Below are positions 51,855 to 61,009 of a stretch of 64,000 nucleotides of DNA, in pieces (positions within the stretch are counted from its first letter, which is position 1; every line of letters begins with the position of its first letter). Source of the stretch: Cupriavidus pauculus (GTDB lineage: Bacteria > Pseudomonadota > Gammaproteobacteria > Burkholderiales > Burkholderiaceae); assembly GCF_008693385.1 (NCBI RefSeq), contig NZ_CP044067.1, positions 496,001 through 560,000 on the forward strand. The letters are read 5' to 3'. The notes beneath the pieces were generated by a model. It saw nothing but the letters and a program-made list of their open reading frames with translations, had not been told where the DNA came from and made no database searches. A program made the translations under genes and the position numbers.

Positions 51855-53600
51855 TCAGGGCCGGTTCGATACCACCACGCGCTTGTAGTCGCGCGCCACC
51901 ACATACATCGGCACCTTGCCCGCAAGCTGCTGGTAGGTATCGGGCGACATGACGGCCAGGGCCGGCCCCTCGTCGCGCCACGCGGTCTCGAAGGCGGCGA
52001 TCGTCGGCATCCAGCGCGACGGCTCCACGCTCGTGCCGAAGCCGAGTTCGTCCGCCTCTGCCACCATCGTGAGCGGATGCCGAACGTAGAACGGCAGCGT
52101 ATGGTCGAGCATGCGCACGCCATACAGCGGCATGCCCGGCGTCAGGTGTCGCGCGACCACGGGCGCGATATCGGCGCCCGATAACGGGCGGCCGACCGTA
52201 TCGTAGCCAAGCAGGGCCACGGTAAACGCGACGTACATGCCCACGCCGTAGCTCGCCATGCTGCCCGTCAGCCTGCCGCGCGCGGCCAGCCACCATGCCA
52301 GGACCACGCCCGCCAGCATCAGCGCGAACGTCGCCGCGACCCAGATCGCATACGTGCGATAGAACAGGCTCGGAATATTGTTCGCGTTCAGCGAGCCGAC
52401 GATCGGGCTCGCCATCAGGCATATCGCCGCGACGATCCCCGCGCCGATCAGCTGGCGCCGCCATGCGCGCAGGTCCAGACGGTCGAGCGCGACGGCCGCG
52501 AGGATCGCCAGTGCCGGCACCACGGGCACGATATAGCCCGGCAGCTTGGAACGCGAGAGGCTGAAGAAGACGAAAATGGCGATGGCCCACACGCCCACGA
52601 GCAGCAGCGGACGGAACGTGCCGCGCTGCGCAACCACGGTCTTCGACCGCATGGCTGTCCACATGCTCGGAAACAGGCCGGCCCACGGCAACATCCCGCC
52701 GACGATCAGCGGCACGAAGTACAGCAGCGGACCCGAGCGCGAATGCACATTGGAGGTATAGCGCTCCCAGTGCTCGTGGATAAAGAAGAAGTGCAGGAAC
52801 TCCGGATTGCGCCGCGCGATGAGCCAGAACCACGGCACCGTCACCGCTAGCAGGATCGCCAGCCCGGCGACCCAGTGCATGCGGCGCCAGAGCGTGCCGT
52901 CACGCGCGACCAGCGAGTAACAGACGAGCACGAGGCCCGGCAGCGCGATGCCGACCAGCCCCTTGGTCAGCACGGCCACGCCCATCGTCGCCCAGCAGAG
53001 CAGCATCCAGCGGCGGCGCGCGGCCGCGCTGGCATCGGGATGCTGGGCCATCAGCATCGTCGCCAGCGTGCAGGCCATCGCGCCCGCAAGCGTCATGTCG
53101 AGCGTATTGAAGTGCGCGGCCGTGCTCCACATCGGCGCGCCCAGCAGCACGATGGCCGCGAGCCAGCCCGCGCGCGCGCCGAACCAGCGCCACGTGGCCA
53201 GCATCGTCATGCCGATGCCGAGCAAACCCGACAACGCGACGCACAGGCGCGCCTGCCACTCGCCCACGCCGAGCAACGTGTAGGCAACCGCCGTCACCCA
53301 CATATGAAACGGGGGTTTCTCGAAGTACTTGAGCGCGTTGTATCGAATCGTGACCCAGTCGCCGGTGGCGAACATCTCGCGCGAGATCTCGGCATAGCGG
53401 CCTTCGTCGGGGCCGATCAGATGGCGCATGGCAAGCGTGCCGAACCAGACGGCGAGCACCGCGGCCACGGCCGCGCCGATCCACCATAGTGCGCGACGGT
53501 CCACGCCGCCCCAGCGCCCGGCACCGGCCGGCGGCATTGCGGGGTGCGGCAGCAGTTCGGAAGTCCGTGTCGAGCCCGAATGTGACGGAGGATGCAACAT
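51855..53600 (-). CDS. arnT: ArnT-like lipid A / PMT-family glycosyltransferase
   Basis: The 581-residue protein has about 12 helices. The periplasmic catalytic loop is GPDEGRYAEISREMFATGDW, with the conserved DE pair, followed by YFEKPPFHMWVTA. FSLSRSKLPGYIVPVVPALA is the conserved late motif. ArnT moves 4-amino-4-deoxy-arabinose from undecaprenyl phosphate to lipid A. The arnBCAD genes are not in the window, so it may instead transfer another sugar. It is divergent from the PmrAB/QseBC-like pair, and a PmrA-box-like repeat lies 48 bp upstream. Confidence 0.87.
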   Translation of the reverse strand: MLHPPSHSGSTRTSELLPHPAMPPAGAGRWGGVDRRALWWIGAAVAAVLAVWFGTLAMRHLIGPDEGRYAEISREMFATGDWVTIRYNALKYFEKPPFHMWVTAVAYTLLGVGEWQARLCVALSGLLGIGMTMLATWRWFGARAGWLAAIVLLGAPMWSTAAHFNTLDMTLAGAMACTLATMLMAQHPDASAAARRRWMLLCWATMGVAVLTKGLVGIALPGLVLVCYSLVARDGTLWRRMHWVAGLAILLAVTVPWFWLIARRNPEFLHFFFIHEHWERYTSNVHSRSGPLLYFVPLIVGGMLPWAGLFPSMWTAMRSKTVVAQRGTFRPLLLVGVWAIAIFVFFSLSRSKLPGYIVPVVPALAILAAVALDRLDLRAWRRQLIGAGIVAAICLMASPIVGSLNANNIPSLFYRTYAIWVAATFALMLAGVVLAWWLAARGRLTGSMASYGVGMYVAFTVALLGYDTVGRPLSGADIAPVVARHLTPGMPLYGVRMLDHTLPFYVRHPLTMVAEADELGFGTSVEPSRWMPTIAAFETAWRDEGPALAVMSPDTYQQLAGKVPMYVVARDYKRVVVSNRP

Positions 53601-53647
53601 GCGCGCGCCAAAGCAAGAGGAGGGAACGCGCAGCGTAGGAGTTGAAC

Positions 53648-53664
53648 CTTAGTGGCACATTAAG
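53648..53664 (+). promoter_or_regulatory. PmrA-box-like direct repeat
   Basis: CTTAGTGGCACATTAAG is two hexamers, CTTAGT and ATTAAG, 11 bp apart. It matches the PmrA half-site YTTAAK at 10 of 12 positions. It lies in the 137-bp region shared by arnT and the response regulator gene, suggesting control of arnT and autocontrol. This is inference from consensus. Confidence 0.5.
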
Positions 53665-53737
53665 CAGGATCAAACTGGTACGCTTTCGTCACCTGCCGTT
53701 GCACAATGTCGCAACACACGTAGCAAATCACCGAAAA

Positions 53738-54418
53738 ATGAGAATTCTTATCGTCGAAGACGACGCCATGCTGGGCGATGGACTGCAGCGCGGACTGAAG
53801 CTGCTCGGGCACGTGGTCGACTGGTTCTCCACGGCCGCCGCGGCCGATCACGCGGTGGAGGTCATGGAATACGACGCCATCGTGCTGGACCTCGGGCTCG
53901 ACGAAGATGACGGCGGCGAGTTGCTCGCGCGCTGGCGCACGCGGCGGCGGACCACGCCGGTCATCGTGCTGACCGCGCGCGACGCGGTGGAAAGCCGCAT
54001 CAGCCTGCTCGACGCGGGCGCCGACGATTACCTCGTCAAGCCCGTCGCCATCGACGAACTGGCCGCGCGGCTGCGGGCCGTGACGCGGCGCGCGGCCGGC
54101 CAGGCGGAGCCCGTCTGGCGGCACGGCCCGCTCGAGTTCAACGCGGCCTCGCGGCAGGCCAGCTGGCAGGGTCAGTCCGTGGAACTGACCAGCCGTGAAG
54201 CGTTGCTGCTCGAACTGCTGCTCACGCATCCGAACCGCGTGCTGACCCGCGACTTCCTGCGCGACAAGCTCTACGCGTGGGACAAGTCCGCGGAGAGCAA
54301 TACGCTCGAGGTCCATATCCACCATCTTCGGCGCAAGCTGCATCCGGGCATCGTGCGCACGCTGCGCGGTGCCGGCTATTCGCTCGGCACGCTCGAGGCG
54401 ATCGGGGCCGACGCATGA
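53738..54418 (+). CDS. OmpR-family response regulator (PmrA/QseB-like)
   Basis: The 226-residue protein has a receiver with acidic pocket D8/D9, phospho-acceptor D51 (YDAIVLDLGL), T in VIVLTARD and K in DDYLVKP. The C-terminal winged helix ends LEVHIHHLRRKLHPGIVRTLRGAGYSLG-type sequence. GLDEDDGGE replaces the usual GLPxxDG. The closest groups by eye are QseB and PmrA. Its stop overlaps the kinase start by 4 nt. Divergent arnT suggests control of lipid A modification. Confidence 0.93.
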   Translation: MRILIVEDDAMLGDGLQRGLKLLGHVVDWFSTAAAADHAVEVMEYDAIVLDLGLDEDDGGELLARWRTRRRTTPVIVLTARDAVESRISLLDAGADDYLVKPVAIDELAARLRAVTRRAAGQAEPVWRHGPLEFNAASRQASWQGQSVELTSREALLLELLLTHPNRVLTRDFLRDKLYAWDKSAESNTLEVHIHHLRRKLHPGIVRTLRGAGYSLGTLEAIGADA

Positions 54419-55806
54419 CGCTGCAGCGGCGGCTGATCCTTGCGGTCCTGTTTGCCGCGGCGCTCGCATGGACGCTGACGAGCGCGATCATCTACGTGAG
54501 CGCGCGCGAGGAGATCAACGAGCTCTACGACACCGACATGGTCCGCATGGCGCAGCAGATGCAGGCCGTGCTGCCCATCGTCGATATCGCCAGGCTGCCG
54601 CGGCCCGCGCCGCCGTCTTCCGAACCCGAGCCGGGCGACGAGGACCTCGGCGACCTCGGCAGCGCAGGGCTCGGCGAGCTTGCGATTGCCGCGTGGCGAC
54701 CCGGTGGCGAGCCGCTGCATATCGATCCGGACGGGGACCGGCTGCCGCGCGCGCCCCATATCAAGGGGTTTACGGAGGCAACGATCGACGGCGTGCAATG
54801 GCGGCTTTACTACCTCAACGACAGCGCCGTCGGCTGGCGCGTATGCGTGGGCCAGGTGCTCGCGGAACGCGAGGAGCTGATCTTCGCGTATCTGGAGGCG
54901 CAGGTGCTGCCGTGGATCCTCGGGCTGCCGCTGCTGACATTGCTGCTGGTCTGGGCCGTGCGCCGCGCGCTGCGGCCCGTGTACACGCTGACCACGCAAC
55001 TGGGCACGCGCGCGCCCGACGATCCCACGCCGCTCGAGGTTGCATCGGTACCCGGCGAACTGGTGCCGCTCGTCACCGCGATGAACCAGCTGCTGTCGCG
55101 CGTCTCGGCGTTGCTCGATCACGAGCGGCGCCTGACCGCCGATGCCGCCCACGAGCTGCGCACGCCGCTGGCCGCGCTCAAGGCGCAGTGGGAGGTCGCG
55201 AGCCGTTCGCAGGACGACGCGGAGCGCACGCGCGCGGGCGCGATGGTCGAAGCCGGCATCGATCGGCTGAGCCGGCTCGTGAACCAGTTGCTGACCCTGA
55301 GCCGGCTGGAGGAACATGTGGCGCCCCGCCATCCCGAGGCCGCCGACTGGCCCGAGATCGCCAACCATGCCTTGTCCGATTGCCTGCCGTTGTCCGCCAG
55401 CCGCGACGTGGACGTGGAACTCGTCTGGCCGGCCGAGCCCGAGGTGCCGCTGCCCGTGACCGGCGAGCCGGCGCTGCTCGGCACGATGCTGCGCAACCTG
55501 CTCGACAATGCGCTGCGCTACAGCCCGCCGCATACGCTCGTGACCGTCACCTTCCTCCCCGACCGCATCGAGGTGGCCGACTGCGGGCCCGGGGTGCCGG
55601 CGGAGATCCTGCCAAGGCTCGGCGACCGCTTCTTCCGCGAGGCCGGCCGGCGCGAGCATGGCACCGGGCTCGGCATCTCCATCGCGCGGCGCGTGGCGGC
55701 GCTGCACGGGCTGCGGATCGATCTTTCCAATCGACTGGCGGTTGAAGGCACAGGCCTCATCGCCACCATCCGCCGCGATGGTCCCGGTCACAATCCGGCC
55801 CGATAA
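54415..55806 (+). CDS. Membrane sensor histidine kinase (PmrB/QseC-like)
   Basis: The 463-residue kinase has two membrane helices (about 7-28 and 158-180) around a periplasmic domain. That domain has an acidic, Pro-rich stretch (PPSSEPEPGDEDLGDLG) that could bind cations. A short linker, HisKA with H246 (DAAHELRTPLAALK), then N box NLLDNALRYSP, G boxes ADCGPGVP and GTGLGISIARR follow. It partners the overlapping response regulator. Ferric iron or cationic peptide sensing by analogy to PmrB is inference. Confidence 0.93.
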   Translation: MTLQRRLILAVLFAAALAWTLTSAIIYVSAREEINELYDTDMVRMAQQMQAVLPIVDIARLPRPAPPSSEPEPGDEDLGDLGSAGLGELAIAAWRPGGEPLHIDPDGDRLPRAPHIKGFTEATIDGVQWRLYYLNDSAVGWRVCVGQVLAEREELIFAYLEAQVLPWILGLPLLTLLLVWAVRRALRPVYTLTTQLGTRAPDDPTPLEVASVPGELVPLVTAMNQLLSRVSALLDHERRLTADAAHELRTPLAALKAQWEVASRSQDDAERTRAGAMVEAGIDRLSRLVNQLLTLSRLEEHVAPRHPEAADWPEIANHALSDCLPLSASRDVDVELVWPAEPEVPLPVTGEPALLGTMLRNLLDNALRYSPPHTLVTVTFLPDRIEVADCGPGVPAEILPRLGDRFFREAGRREHGTGLGISIARRVAALHGLRIDLSNRLAVEGTGLIATIRRDGPGHNPAR

Positions 55807-55814
55807 TTCCCCCC

Positions 55815-57041
55815 ATGACGACCGACCGCACGCATATCCAGCCAGAAGCCAGTTCCCGCGACAACGACGGCGCGTGGGCCGTGTTCCTCGTCTTTCTGCG
55901 ACTGGGCCTGACCTCGTTCGGCGGGCCCGTGGCGCACCTCGGCTATTTTCGCGACATGTTCGTGCATCGCCGCCGCTGGCTCAGCGAGCATGCCTACTCC
56001 GATATCGTCGCGCTGTGCCAGTTTCTCCCCGGGCCGGCCAGCAGCCAGGTCGGCATCGTGGTCGGCCTGTCGCGCGCCGGATATGCGGGCGCGCTGGCCG
56101 CATGGCTCGGCTTTACGCTGCCTTCCGCGGTCGCCCTTATCGTGCTCGCGCTCGGCCTTGCCGAATACGGTGCGACGGTACCCGCGGGCCTGCTGCACGG
56201 CCTCAAGATCGCGGCCGTCGCCGTTGTGGCGCAGGCGGTCTGGGGCATGGGCAGCACGCTGTGCCGCGGCGTGCCGCGCATCACGCTGATGGGACTGACG
56301 GCGGTGGTCGCCCTGCTGATGCCATCGCCATGGACGCAGATCGCGGCGATCGTGGCCACGGGGGCGATCGGCGCCGTCTGGCTGCGCGATGCGCGCGTGG
56401 CGGACCACGAGCCGCTGCCGGTGGTCATCGGGCACCGCACGGGTGCAATCTTTCTGTCGCTGTTCGCCATCCTGCTGGTCGCCCTGCCATGGCTCGCGCA
56501 TGCCGGTGGCCCGCTTGCGATGTTCGATGCGTTCTATCGCGCGGGCGCGCTCGTCTTCGGCGGCGGTCACGTCGTGCTGCCGCTGCTGCAGGCCGCCGTC
56601 GTGCCATCGGGCTGGGTCGACAACGATATGTTTCTCGCCGGCTATGGGGCCGCGCAAGCCGTGCCGGGCCCACTCTTCACGTTTGCCGCGTTCCTCGGTG
56701 CCTCCATGCGCATCGCGCCCACTGGCTGGTCTGGTGGCCTGCTCTGCGTCGTGGCAATCTTTCTGCCATCGTTCCTGCTCGTGTTCGGCGCGTTGCCGTT
56801 CTGGGAAGGACTGCGCCGCAGCATCGGCGCGCGTGGCGCGCTGGCCGGCGTCAACGCGGGAGTGGTCGGGCTGCTCGTCGCCGCGCTGTACGACCCTGTG
56901 TGGACCAGCGCCGTGCACGCGCCGTCCGATGTCGCGTTCGTGCTGCTCGCATGGATGGCCGTGGCGATATGGCGATTGCCGCCGTGGTGCGTGGTGCTCG
57001 CGTGCGGGGCGGCCGGGTGGGGTCTGGCGTGGTACGCCTGA
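55815..57041 (+). CDS. chrA: Chromate transporter ChrA (two CHR domains)
   Basis: The 408-residue protein has paired CHR domains. The first has FLRLGLTSFGGPVAHLGYF and CQFLPGPASSQVGI; the second has FYRAGALVFGGGHVVLPLL and AVPGPLFTFAAFLG. Long ChrA proteins export chromate with proton exchange. It starts 8 nt after the kinase stop, so it is probably in the two-component operon. No chrB regulator is present. The start lacks an obvious ribosome site, consistent with coupling. Confidence 0.93.
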   Translation: MTTDRTHIQPEASSRDNDGAWAVFLVFLRLGLTSFGGPVAHLGYFRDMFVHRRRWLSEHAYSDIVALCQFLPGPASSQVGIVVGLSRAGYAGALAAWLGFTLPSAVALIVLALGLAEYGATVPAGLLHGLKIAAVAVVAQAVWGMGSTLCRGVPRITLMGLTAVVALLMPSPWTQIAAIVATGAIGAVWLRDARVADHEPLPVVIGHRTGAIFLSLFAILLVALPWLAHAGGPLAMFDAFYRAGALVFGGGHVVLPLLQAAVVPSGWVDNDMFLAGYGAAQAVPGPLFTFAAFLGASMRIAPTGWSGGLLCVVAIFLPSFLLVFGALPFWEGLRRSIGARGALAGVNAGVVGLLVAALYDPVWTSAVHAPSDVAFVLLAWMAVAIWRLPPWCVVLACGAAGWGLAWYA

Positions 57042-57688
57042 CCAGACGGTTTCATGCCGTGGCGGCCATGGCGCTGGCCACCGGCATCGCGGGCTGCGCG
57101 GGCGCACCCGCCGCGGCACCGCAGGGTCCTGTGACGACGACGATCGATGTGGTGGAGCGCGACTGGCACACCGATATCTGCGTACGCACCGACGATGCCG
57201 GCCCCGATATCACGGTGTTCGCTGCCGGCTACGACGGCTCGCGTTTCCTGTGCTTCGGCTTCGGCGACCGTCGCTATGTCCTGTCGCGCGAGCGCGATAC
57301 CTGGACCATGCTGTCCGCGCTGTTCCCAGGCGATGGCGCCATCCTGCTGACCGTATTGCGCGACACGCCGGCCGCGGCGTTCGGCGCCGGCAATGTCGTG
57401 CGGCTCGGCATCGATCAGGCCGGCCTCGCGCGCCTGCGCGCGTTTCTGGTGGGATCCGTGCAGACGGATGGCGCGGGTGCGCCCGTGCATCTCGGCAAGG
57501 GCCCCTACGATGGCGGCCTGTTCCTCGGCGCAACGGCCACGTACGCAGGCTTCTACACCTGCAACACGTGGACGGCGGAGGGGTTACGCACAGCGGGCAT
57601 ACCGGTCAGCGGACCGGTGTTGTTCGCCAGCGGGGTGATGACGCAGGTGCGTGCGCTGGCGGAGACATCCGCGGCGGCATCGCGCTAG
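57029..57688 (+). CDS. DUF2459-like lipoprotein
   Basis: The protein has about 219 residues from GTG 57029 (overlapping chrA by 13 nt). The signal VVRLTRRFHAVAAMALATG runs into the lipobox GIAGC; an ATG at 57068 would shorten the signal. The mature domain has VERDWHTDICVRTDDAG, LCFGFGDRRYVLS and YTCNTWTAEGLRTAGIPVS, as in DUF2459. That family is often found as periplasmic lipoproteins and has Cys/His residues reminiscent of NlpC-like hydrolases. Function is unknown. It is the last gene of the two-component-chrA run. Confidence 0.8.
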   Translation: MVRLTRRFHAVAAMALATGIAGCAGAPAAAPQGPVTTTIDVVERDWHTDICVRTDDAGPDITVFAAGYDGSRFLCFGFGDRRYVLSRERDTWTMLSALFPGDGAILLTVLRDTPAAAFGAGNVVRLGIDQAGLARLRAFLVGSVQTDGAGAPVHLGKGPYDGGLFLGATATYAGFYTCNTWTAEGLRTAGIPVSGPVLFASGVMTQVRALAETSAAASR

Positions 57689-57837
57689 CAGGGGCCCGGA
57701 CTGCAGACCGTGGTGCTGCTGCCCGGCGGGGGCGATACCACGGTCGTGCGCGCGGGCGGCTGCGGATCGCTGCTACTGAACGATACGCAGCCCGCGAGCG
57801 AACCAGGGACGATCAACAACAGCAAGAACCTGGACAT
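57685..57837 (-). CDS. Very small lipoprotein (50 aa)
   Basis: The frame starts MSRFLLLLIVPGSLAGCVSF with GGGAG 7-8 nt upstream and reads to TAG at 57685. A hydrophobic stretch ends in the lipobox LAGC (C17). The mature 34 residues are Pro/Ser/Thr-rich and end with two cysteines (TVCSPGPC). It converges on the DUF2459 gene with overlapping stops (CTAG). No family was recognised. Short length limits confidence, but signal, lipobox and ribosome site agree. Confidence 0.65.
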   Translation of the reverse strand: MSRFLLLLIVPGSLAGCVSFSSSDPQPPARTTVVSPPPGSSTTVCSPGPC

Positions 57838-57940
57838 GACGTCGCTCCCACATGATGTTTTGTAGAAAGTATAGGCAGGCGGATTTCGGTTTCGCCATCC
57901 GCCCTTCTCCTACAAACGCCACGCCACACGACGTGCCGGC

Positions 57941-59488
57941 TCAGTCCTGCAATTGCCCCGCACGGCGCTTCACGTCGCCGAGGTCTCCCTGTACCGCGGC
58001 CGTGATGCGTCGGCCATAGTCGGGATCCGCCCGATAGAAATGACTCAGCATGATCTGCCGGGTCTCCGTGTCGCGCACGGCACCGAGGTCGGCGGCAAGA
58101 TTGCCGATCAGGTTTTCCCTCTCCTGAGCGGACAACGCGCGGTAGTACTCGCCGGCCTGCCGGAAATTCGCGGTCTTGCGAATACGCGCCTGCTGCGTCG
58201 TGCCTTCCAGCCTTGTCTGCACGGACTTGTAGCGCGCATCGTCCACGTAGGCCCCTGCCTTGCGCGAAGGCTGATAGTTGATATCGCCACGTGCCGCCAC
58301 ACGATGCATGCCAACGCCATCCGCGTTGTAGTTGCGCACGGGCGCGTGGGGCCGGTTCACCTTCATCGCCTGATAGTTGGCGCCGAGCCGGTAGATCTGC
58401 GTATCGACGTACGAGAAGAGCCGCCCCTGGAACATGCGGTCTTCGGACGCTTCGATGCCCGGTACCAGATTGGAGGGCGCGAACGCCGACAGCTCGGTGG
58501 TCTCGAAGAAGTTATCGGGCACCTTGTTCAGTGTCATGGTACCGAGCTTGCGCGCCGGGACGCCGGGCCACACCTTGGTGGCGTCCAATGGATCGAAGTC
58601 GAAGCCTTCGAGATCCGCGGGCGTCAGTATCTGCGCATACAGATCCCAGCGCGGAGGTTCGCCGCGCGCAATGGCTTCGTACAAGTCGCGCGTCAGGTTA
58701 TTGAACTCCCGGCTCTGGATGCGCGCGGCCTCGGCACGCGTCAGATACTTCTCGCCCTGCTGGGGCCGCCACTGGAACTTGGCGTAGCGCACTTCGCCCG
58801 CGTCATTGACCAGCTTGAACGCATGCACGCCATTGCCCGGCATCATCCGGTATGACGCGGGGATGCCGAAATCCGAGTACAGCTGCGTCAGCATGTGCGT
58901 GCTCTCGGGCACATGGCTGAAGAAATCGAAATAGCGGTTCGGGTCCTGGAGGTTGGTGATGGGCGACGGTTTCAGCGAATGCACCATGTCCGGAAACTTG
59001 ATGGCATCGCGGATGAAGAACACCGGCGTGTGGTTGCCCACCAGATCCCAGTTGCCCTCCTCCGTATAGAACTTGGTGGCAAACCCGCGCGGATCGCGCA
59101 CCGTTTCCGGTGACCCGGCCGGATGCACGACCGTCGAGAATCGCACGACGACGGGCGTGATCTTGCCCGCCGCGGAGAGTAGCCGCGCGCGCGTCAGATC
59201 CGAGAAGTCGCCGGCCGACACGAACTCGCCTTCGGCCGCCGTGCCGCGCGCGTGCACCACGCGCTCGGGAATGCGCTCGCGGCTGAAACGCTGGAGCTTC
59301 TCGACGAGCTGCGAGTCCTGCAGCAAGGTCGGACCCGACGGTCCGGCGGTCTGGGAGTTCTGATTGTCGCCGACCGGAGCGCCGTTGTCGCGCGTCAGCG
59401 TCTGCGCGGACAACGATGGAGCAGAAACCAGCGCGCAGGCAATACCGGCACACGCGAAAGCGTGACGCCATTGCAATGAAATTGGCAT
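57941..59488 (-). CDS. Exported monofunctional haem catalase
   Basis: The 515-residue protein has a signal peptide (residues 1-28, cleavage near SLSAQ). The catalytic His is in RVVHARGTAAEGEF, with FATKFYTEEGNWDLVGN and FFIRDAIKFPDMVHS around the distal pocket and proximal Tyr in RLGANYQAMKVN. It disproportionates hydrogen peroxide in the periplasm. Export distinguishes it from housekeeping KatA/KatE. GAGG precedes the ATG. Confidence 0.93.
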   Translation of the reverse strand: MPISLQWRHAFACAGIACALVSAPSLSAQTLTRDNGAPVGDNQNSQTAGPSGPTLLQDSQLVEKLQRFSRERIPERVVHARGTAAEGEFVSAGDFSDLTRARLLSAAGKITPVVVRFSTVVHPAGSPETVRDPRGFATKFYTEEGNWDLVGNHTPVFFIRDAIKFPDMVHSLKPSPITNLQDPNRYFDFFSHVPESTHMLTQLYSDFGIPASYRMMPGNGVHAFKLVNDAGEVRYAKFQWRPQQGEKYLTRAEAARIQSREFNNLTRDLYEAIARGEPPRWDLYAQILTPADLEGFDFDPLDATKVWPGVPARKLGTMTLNKVPDNFFETTELSAFAPSNLVPGIEASEDRMFQGRLFSYVDTQIYRLGANYQAMKVNRPHAPVRNYNADGVGMHRVAARGDINYQPSRKAGAYVDDARYKSVQTRLEGTTQQARIRKTANFRQAGEYYRALSAQERENLIGNLAADLGAVRDTETRQIMLSHFYRADPDYGRRITAAVQGDLGDVKRRAGQLQD

Positions 59489-59620
59489 GGGGACCTCAAA
59501 GGAATCGCCTTGCGGCGAAAGATGAGGGGGCGCGCCAACAGACTAAGTTCGTATCGCCCGCATGGCCATTTGCATTTGCCAATGCGGCCCATGTATGCCG
59601 CCAATCGCGTTCGTCAAACG

Positions 59621-59660
59621 ACGACGGCCCCGGTGAAACGCCGTTCACTGGGGCCGTCGT
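59621..59660 (-). terminator. Terminator of porin gene
   Basis: A 17-bp stem (ACGACGGCCCCGGTGAA with TTCACTGGGGCCGTCGT, one mismatch) around ACGCCG lies 15 nt after the porin stop. On the minus strand it is followed by a short, interrupted T run. Confidence 0.7.
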
Positions 59661-59674
59661 GACGCAACGTCAGG

Positions 59675-60739
59675 TCAGAAGCGGTGACGCAGCCCCACCA
59701 GCACGCCAGTCTGGTTCGCGCCCGCCACGACCGTACCCGCGCCGGACAGGCCGAGGTTCGAACCATCCTTGTTCTTCGTGTAGCCGATGTTCAGGTACGC
59801 ATCGGTACGCTTCGAGAACGCGTAGTCGGCCGACAGCACGAACATCCACGGATCGGCACCGCTGTTGTGGGTGTCGGTGTAGTACGCGGCGCCAGTCAGC
59901 TGCAGGGCCGGCGAAATACGATAGAGACCGCCCAGCCAGTACACGTTGTTGCGGGTGGCCGTGGCCGTCGCGTTGCCCACGCCATCGTCACGCATCCAGC
60001 GGTAACCGGCGAACACCTTGGCCACCGTGAAATCGTACGAACCGCCCATGGCCAGGCGCTTGGCAGCCCGGTCGGAGAGCGCGGTCGTCGCGCCCTGGAA
60101 CTGGTCGTAGGCCACGCCCACCGACACCGGACCCGTGGCGTACGACACGCCGGCGCCGAAGTTGCGCGCGGCCTTGTAGTCGCCCGGGATTTCGCCGTTG
60201 TTGTCGCGGCCCGTGCTGTAGAAGCCGGTCGCCGTCAGGCCGCCGAACTTGCCCGTGTACTTCAGTGCGTTGTCGGCGCGGCCATTGAACAGCGAGTCCA
60301 CCGAGTTCAGCGAGTAACGCGGGCCGACGCCCATCGGGTCATAGGCACCGAACAGGTCGTACAGCGCGTTCTGCTGGCGGCCGAGGGTCACGGCACCGAA
60401 CGAGCCTTGCAGGCCCACGAAGGCCTGACGGCCGAACAGGCGGCCGCCCTGGCCCGACAGGCCCGTGTCGATGTCGAAACCGGACTCGAGCTGGAAGATC
60501 GCCTTCAGGCCGCTGCCGAGATCTTCGGAGCCGCGCAGACCCCAGCGGGAGCCCGACATGTTGCCGGACGTCACGCGCGCGACGGTCTTGCCGTTGCCGC
60601 CCGGCACATGCGTCGCGACTTCCACGCCTGCATCGGCGATGCCGTACAGCGTCACATTGGTGGCCGACTGCGCCATGGCGCCACCGGAAATGGCGCAGGT
60701 ACCCGCTGCAGCCGTCAGAGCAAGGAGAGCTTTCTTCAC
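59675..60739 (-). CDS. General outer-membrane porin (Burkholderiales type)
   Basis: The 354-residue protein starts at GTG 60739 (VKKALLALTAAAGTCAISGG signal, AMAQS cleavage), with an AAAGAGAA ribosome site. The mature protein has SATNVTLYGIADAGVEV, the RWGLRGSEDLGSGLKAIFQ motif, the L3-like FGRQAFVGLQGSFGAVTLGR and a C-terminal VGLRHRF with terminal Phe. It is a 16-strand trimeric porin like OmpC-type porins of Burkholderia and Cupriavidus. Confidence 0.95.
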   Translation of the reverse strand: MKKALLALTAAAGTCAISGGAMAQSATNVTLYGIADAGVEVATHVPGGNGKTVARVTSGNMSGSRWGLRGSEDLGSGLKAIFQLESGFDIDTGLSGQGGRLFGRQAFVGLQGSFGAVTLGRQQNALYDLFGAYDPMGVGPRYSLNSVDSLFNGRADNALKYTGKFGGLTATGFYSTGRDNNGEIPGDYKAARNFGAGVSYATGPVSVGVAYDQFQGATTALSDRAAKRLAMGGSYDFTVAKVFAGYRWMRDDGVGNATATATRNNVYWLGGLYRISPALQLTGAAYYTDTHNSGADPWMFVLSADYAFSKRTDAYLNIGYTKNKDGSNLGLSGAGTVVAGANQTGVLVGLRHRF

Positions 60740-61009
60740 TGTTTTCTCTTTCTGTTGATACGAGGAGGGTCCCGCCCCGGGTCCTGCGCGCGGGGCTCGC
60801 ATCGGCGTGAGCCGGTGCCCGCGTGGGACTGCGTGTGTACGGAACGGGTCGAATTGTGCGGAGCGTTTATGAAGACGATGTGTCGATGACGCCTCCGCGT
60901 ACCCCCGAAACGGGGTATATCCGGCACAAAGTGCTCACCGGCCGCGCATTCCCGACAATTCTTGACCTGCGATTTGGTAGGATGCGGGGTTTTCGTTTCG
61001 GCGAGCGTC

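Noticed and set aside
55658..57688. 676-residue frame covering chrA out of frame
   Set aside because: Only the last 219 codons have coding character (DUF2459 lipoprotein); the rest is a chrA shadow.
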